A stretch of 64,000 nt of DNA, from NCBI GenBank assembly GCA_963820415.1, contig CAWFZT010000004.1, forward strand, positions 186,001-250,000, given 5' to 3'. The notes below the pieces were generated by a model. It did no database searches and was not told where the DNA came from. It worked only from the letters and a program-made list of their open reading frames with translations. The position numbers and the translations under genes are program-made. This document shows positions 61,602 to 64,000 of this stretch, piece after piece; position 1 is the first letter of the stretch, and each line of letters starts with the position of its first letter. The DNA comes from CAWFZT01 sp963820415. GTDB taxonomy: Bacteria > Chloroflexota > Anaerolineae > Anaerolineales > Anaerolineaceae.

Positions 61602-62945
61602 CTATTTGTCGTTGATATCTACCGATGGTGCATTGCCAAGCTTCTGGATCAGTTTTTTGAACCTGTCCTGGGAAGCCTGGTTCGGCAGGGCTGACAGGTA
61701 GGTGTCCATGCTTGTCCCGCCGGCGTTGCCTAATAGCCGGTAAAAGGCCAGCAGCATCTCTTCTGCATAGAAAGTGCAATGCCCGTAGCGCGCAATGCTG
61801 AACTTGGTCAGGTTGGCAAAATCCCCGGCGGCCCGCACTTTGTTACTGTACAGGATTTCGTGCCAGTACGGAATAACCGGGTCCAGGGTGGTATGCATGG
61901 TCACTAGTGGGATATGGATTTTCCCAGTCGTCTGATATTTGGTCATCTCAGTCAATGCAGCCGGATCGGCCTTATAACGTTTCACTTTGGAGTTGAGCAA
62001 AGTATCGTTTTTGGAGCCGGTATATTTGCGGTATGGCGATTTGTTATTAAAAGGATTGCCCTGATTTCCGGTATATGGACCATGCTGAAGTTCCACCCGA
62101 CCGTCATCCGTCGCCATCAGATTGTACCAGAGCAGGGTTAGCACCGTATTCAAGGTGGATCCACTCCGATCCATGACGCTGATCGGAGCTTTGGTCACAT
62201 TCAAAAGCTGCGAGATGGTCGTTGCTGGGGCGGTTTGGACGGCTGCAATGACCGTGGTCTGCAACGGGCCGGGAGTTTCTTTTGGCTCAGGTGGAAATGG
62301 TCCATAAGTAATGGTGGTGGGATACGTGCTCCATTGGTTGGGTAGGGAAGCAGGGATATTAATAGCGGTAGGGGCAAGTTTACCGGGGAAGAAATAATCG
62401 AAGACGATGCGGAAATCTGTCCAGTAATCCACTTGCTTGACAAAGTCCCCTATTGGGCCACACAAGGCCAGACCGCCATTAATGATAGAAGAATTTTGTT
62501 CGGTGACCAGGGTGGTTACCAGACCGCCTTCAGACGCGCCAACCACAAAAACTTTGCGGGTGGGGTAATACGTTTGGAAGTATTGGATCAAACCGAGAAT
62601 ATCCTGGACGCCTTCGAGGACCGCCAGGCCAGTTTTCCGGTAGCTGGTGGTAGCAAAAGCGAAGTGGAGACTGTTCACCAGACCGGGAATGGTGGTGCCA
62701 TCCGAAAGGACTAATTCATCGTAGGGAATATTGACTGGCAGGCGTGGGTCCATATATCCATGGGCGAAAACAATCAGGTCGCCATTCCAGGATGCAGGCA
62801 TGCAAATCAGATAGACTTCTGCAGTGCTGTTTGGGTTGAAAGGCACACAATTGGTGAAAGGTAAACTATTGGCCTTTACGGTAGAAACCGGGATTAAGGC
62901 TATCAACATTACCAGAATGACAGTTATCCGGATAATTTTGGACAT
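61602..62945 (-). CDS. Secreted alpha/beta hydrolase
   Basis: 447 residues with a cleavable signal peptide (RITVILVMLIALIPVSTVKA). DLIVFAHGYMDPRLPV is the oxyanion region, the nucleophile elbow is VFVVGASEGGLVTTL (Ser138), and the His region is ARYGHCTFYAEE. A 100-residue insertion lies before the acid region PLVTMHTTLDPVIPYW. No lipobox. Could be a secreted esterase or peptidase; substrate unknown. Monocistronic with its own terminator. Confidence 0.82.
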   Translation of the reverse strand: MSKIIRITVILVMLIALIPVSTVKANSLPFTNCVPFNPNSTAEVYLICMPASWNGDLIVFAHGYMDPRLPVNIPYDELVLSDGTTIPGLVNSLHFAFATTSYRKTGLAVLEGVQDILGLIQYFQTYYPTRKVFVVGASEGGLVTTLVTEQNSSIINGGLALCGPIGDFVKQVDYWTDFRIVFDYFFPGKLAPTAINIPASLPNQWSTYPTTITYGPFPPEPKETPGPLQTTVIAAVQTAPATTISQLLNVTKAPISVMDRSGSTLNTVLTLLWYNLMATDDGRVELQHGPYTGNQGNPFNNKSPYRKYTGSKNDTLLNSKVKRYKADPAALTEMTKYQTTGKIHIPLVTMHTTLDPVIPYWHEILYSNKVRAAGDFANLTKFSIARYGHCTFYAEEMLLAFYRLLGNAGGTSMDTYLSALPNQASQDRFKKLIQKLGNAPSVDINDK

Positions 62946-63554
62946 TTTGGCTTCTCCTTCTATTTGGATTGGAAGATTAAAATGAGAATTTTAAATTGAA
63001 AAACTAACCCTGCCATATCCCTCCTTTTATTATCACTAAAATATGAGAAATCCTTAAACTCTCTTAGCACGGTCGCCAGGTGATTACAAGATAGAGCTTG
63101 GCAGGAAAAACCCCCTGCAAGGCGACGTGCAGGCCTTAAAATCTTGAGTTGGCATTACTCTTGCAACCTAATCGAGTGTTTGCTTTACCAGTGAAATGAT
63201 TGCTCGCCAGCGATTGTGACCGGGCTGTAACAGCCAGGAGGGGTGATAATAAATCTTTATGATGTCAGTCAAAATTCTTTCCACCATAGGATAGGATCTT
63301 TTCTTAACCACATCCTCAGCGTGCTGGGTTTTATTATTTTCTGGGCCTTTATGTTTGCCTTGTTGACCTGCCCTTCCTGGCTGCCACCCCTGGTGGATAA
63401 AATCCATTAGAGAAATCCTCTTTTTCATTTTCGGCCAGCATGGAAGGCTGGCGTTTTTGATTCTTACTGCCAACATGGTAGTCTGTCAGGCAAGCCCGAC
63501 TTCCGGATTGTACAAGGAATAGCCAGTTATCTTTATGGCTGGTAAAGCGCAGGC
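62946..63554. other. Long intergenic stretch, no certain gene
   Basis: About 600 bases. A weak plus-strand ORF from GTG 63243 (56 residues) has one hydrophobic segment (HILSVLGFIIFWAFMFALLT), but its ribosome site touches the start codon. A minus-strand ORF at 63168-63476 has no known family or good start. I do not call either. Confidence 0.4.
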
Positions 63555-63925
63555 ATGAAAAAATCCATGCTGTATCCGCATCCCACCGGGTTCCAAAACG
63601 GGGAAATTCAAGCCAACGATCAGCCTCTTTTACGCATCGCTGGCCTGTGCAAGCGTTACAAGGAGGGTGGCCAAATGCGGCAAGTGCTCGAAAGCGCCAG
63701 CCTCGAGGTGCTTAACGGGGAGTTTATCGCTATTCTGGGCAAGAGCGGCAGTGGTAAGACCACCCTGCTCAATCTGATCAGCTATTTCCACCGCCCAGGA
63801 GCTGACTGCTACGACCGGTTATTTGAGCCGCATCGACCTTATCCTGCCTGCGGGTAACCCCCAAAAACTGAGAGCGCTGCAAAACCGGCTGCCGCAGGGT
63901 TTGTTGGTGACGACTAATCTCTGAT
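63555..63925 (+). pseudogene. ABC transporter ATPase fused to an FtsX/LolC-type permease fragment
   Basis: The first part reads LLRIAGLCKRYKEGGQMRQV, LEVLNGEFIAILGKSGSGKT (Walker A), TLLNLIS: the start of a LolD/MacB-type ATPase. At about 63780 the frame and family change: AISTAQELTATTGYLSRIDL and ILPAGNPQKLRALQNRLPQG belong to the extracytoplasmic part of an FtsX/LolC-type permease. The signature motif, Walker B and the rest of the ATPase and the start of the permease are missing, so an internal deletion fused two neighbouring genes. The rest of the window has no other gene. Confidence 0.7.
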
Positions 63926-64000
63926 CAGGAGCTCAACCTGTCGATTATTTATTGGGAAGGCGCCGTGCAGATCACCGGGAGAAGCATGGAGCCCAAATCT

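Noticed and set aside
63168..63476. Minus-strand ORF of 102 codons
   Set aside because: No ribosome site, family motif or coding-like composition; the region looks intergenic.

Overview
The window looks like a chromosomal segment of a Chloroflexota bacterium, most likely an Anaerolineae relative. Supporting this are moderate GC, Thr/Pro-rich lipoproteins, a B12-dependent ribonucleotide reductase with NrdR, a long division and cell-wall (dcw) cluster, and membrane-embedded polyamine-synthase-like and C39-like proteins. Taxonomy is inferred from gene content only.

Layout. 1-3.4 kb (+): RNA-modification operon: the end of tgt, two tandem ArmA/FmrO-type 16S rRNA methyltransferases, and an RsmF-type m5C methyltransferase. 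3.4-6.2 kb (-): metK under a SAM-I riboswitch, RNase Z, and tRNA-Arg(CCU). 6.5-13.4 kb: a lipoprotein, galT, a promoter/structured-leader/terminator module before a cytidylate-kinase-like gene, a deoxynucleoside kinase, SUI1, PHP, DUF4180, an APH-type kinase and YwbE. 13.5-22.7 kb: a C39-type lipoprotein peptidase gene cut into two halves by about 8.4 kb carrying phage-like genes, two recombinase 3' ends and methyltransferase-rich cargo. 22.7-31.6 kb: accessory enzymes and secreted proteins, including two adjacent small membrane proteins with in-frame UGA codons. 31.9-35.0 kb: an AT-rich defence island with an EVE-nuclease, an NgoMIV-type restriction enzyme, and an RHH/MazF/MNT operon. 35.0-56.1 kb (-): nrdJ and nrdR, then the dcw cluster read from mraZ to ftsZ. 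56.2-64 kb: an aminotransferase, small transporters, a glycosyltransferase, a secreted hydrolase and a broken ABC transporter.

The most exciting observation is the tandem pair at 25.70-26.12 kb. Two paralogous ORFs each contain an in-frame UGA at the same aligned position. Each is followed, with the same 21-nt spacing, by a perfect short hairpin with a GUU or GUC apical loop. The stems differ in sequence but both pair perfectly. This is the expected layout of bacterial SECIS elements and suggests a new family of small membrane selenoproteins.

Many genes here carry single-base indels, mostly in homopolymers (nrdJ twice, ftsA, ddl, metK and others). Essential genes are affected, so these look like sequence errors rather than decay. 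I give such genes their full reconstructed extents and note where the frame breaks.
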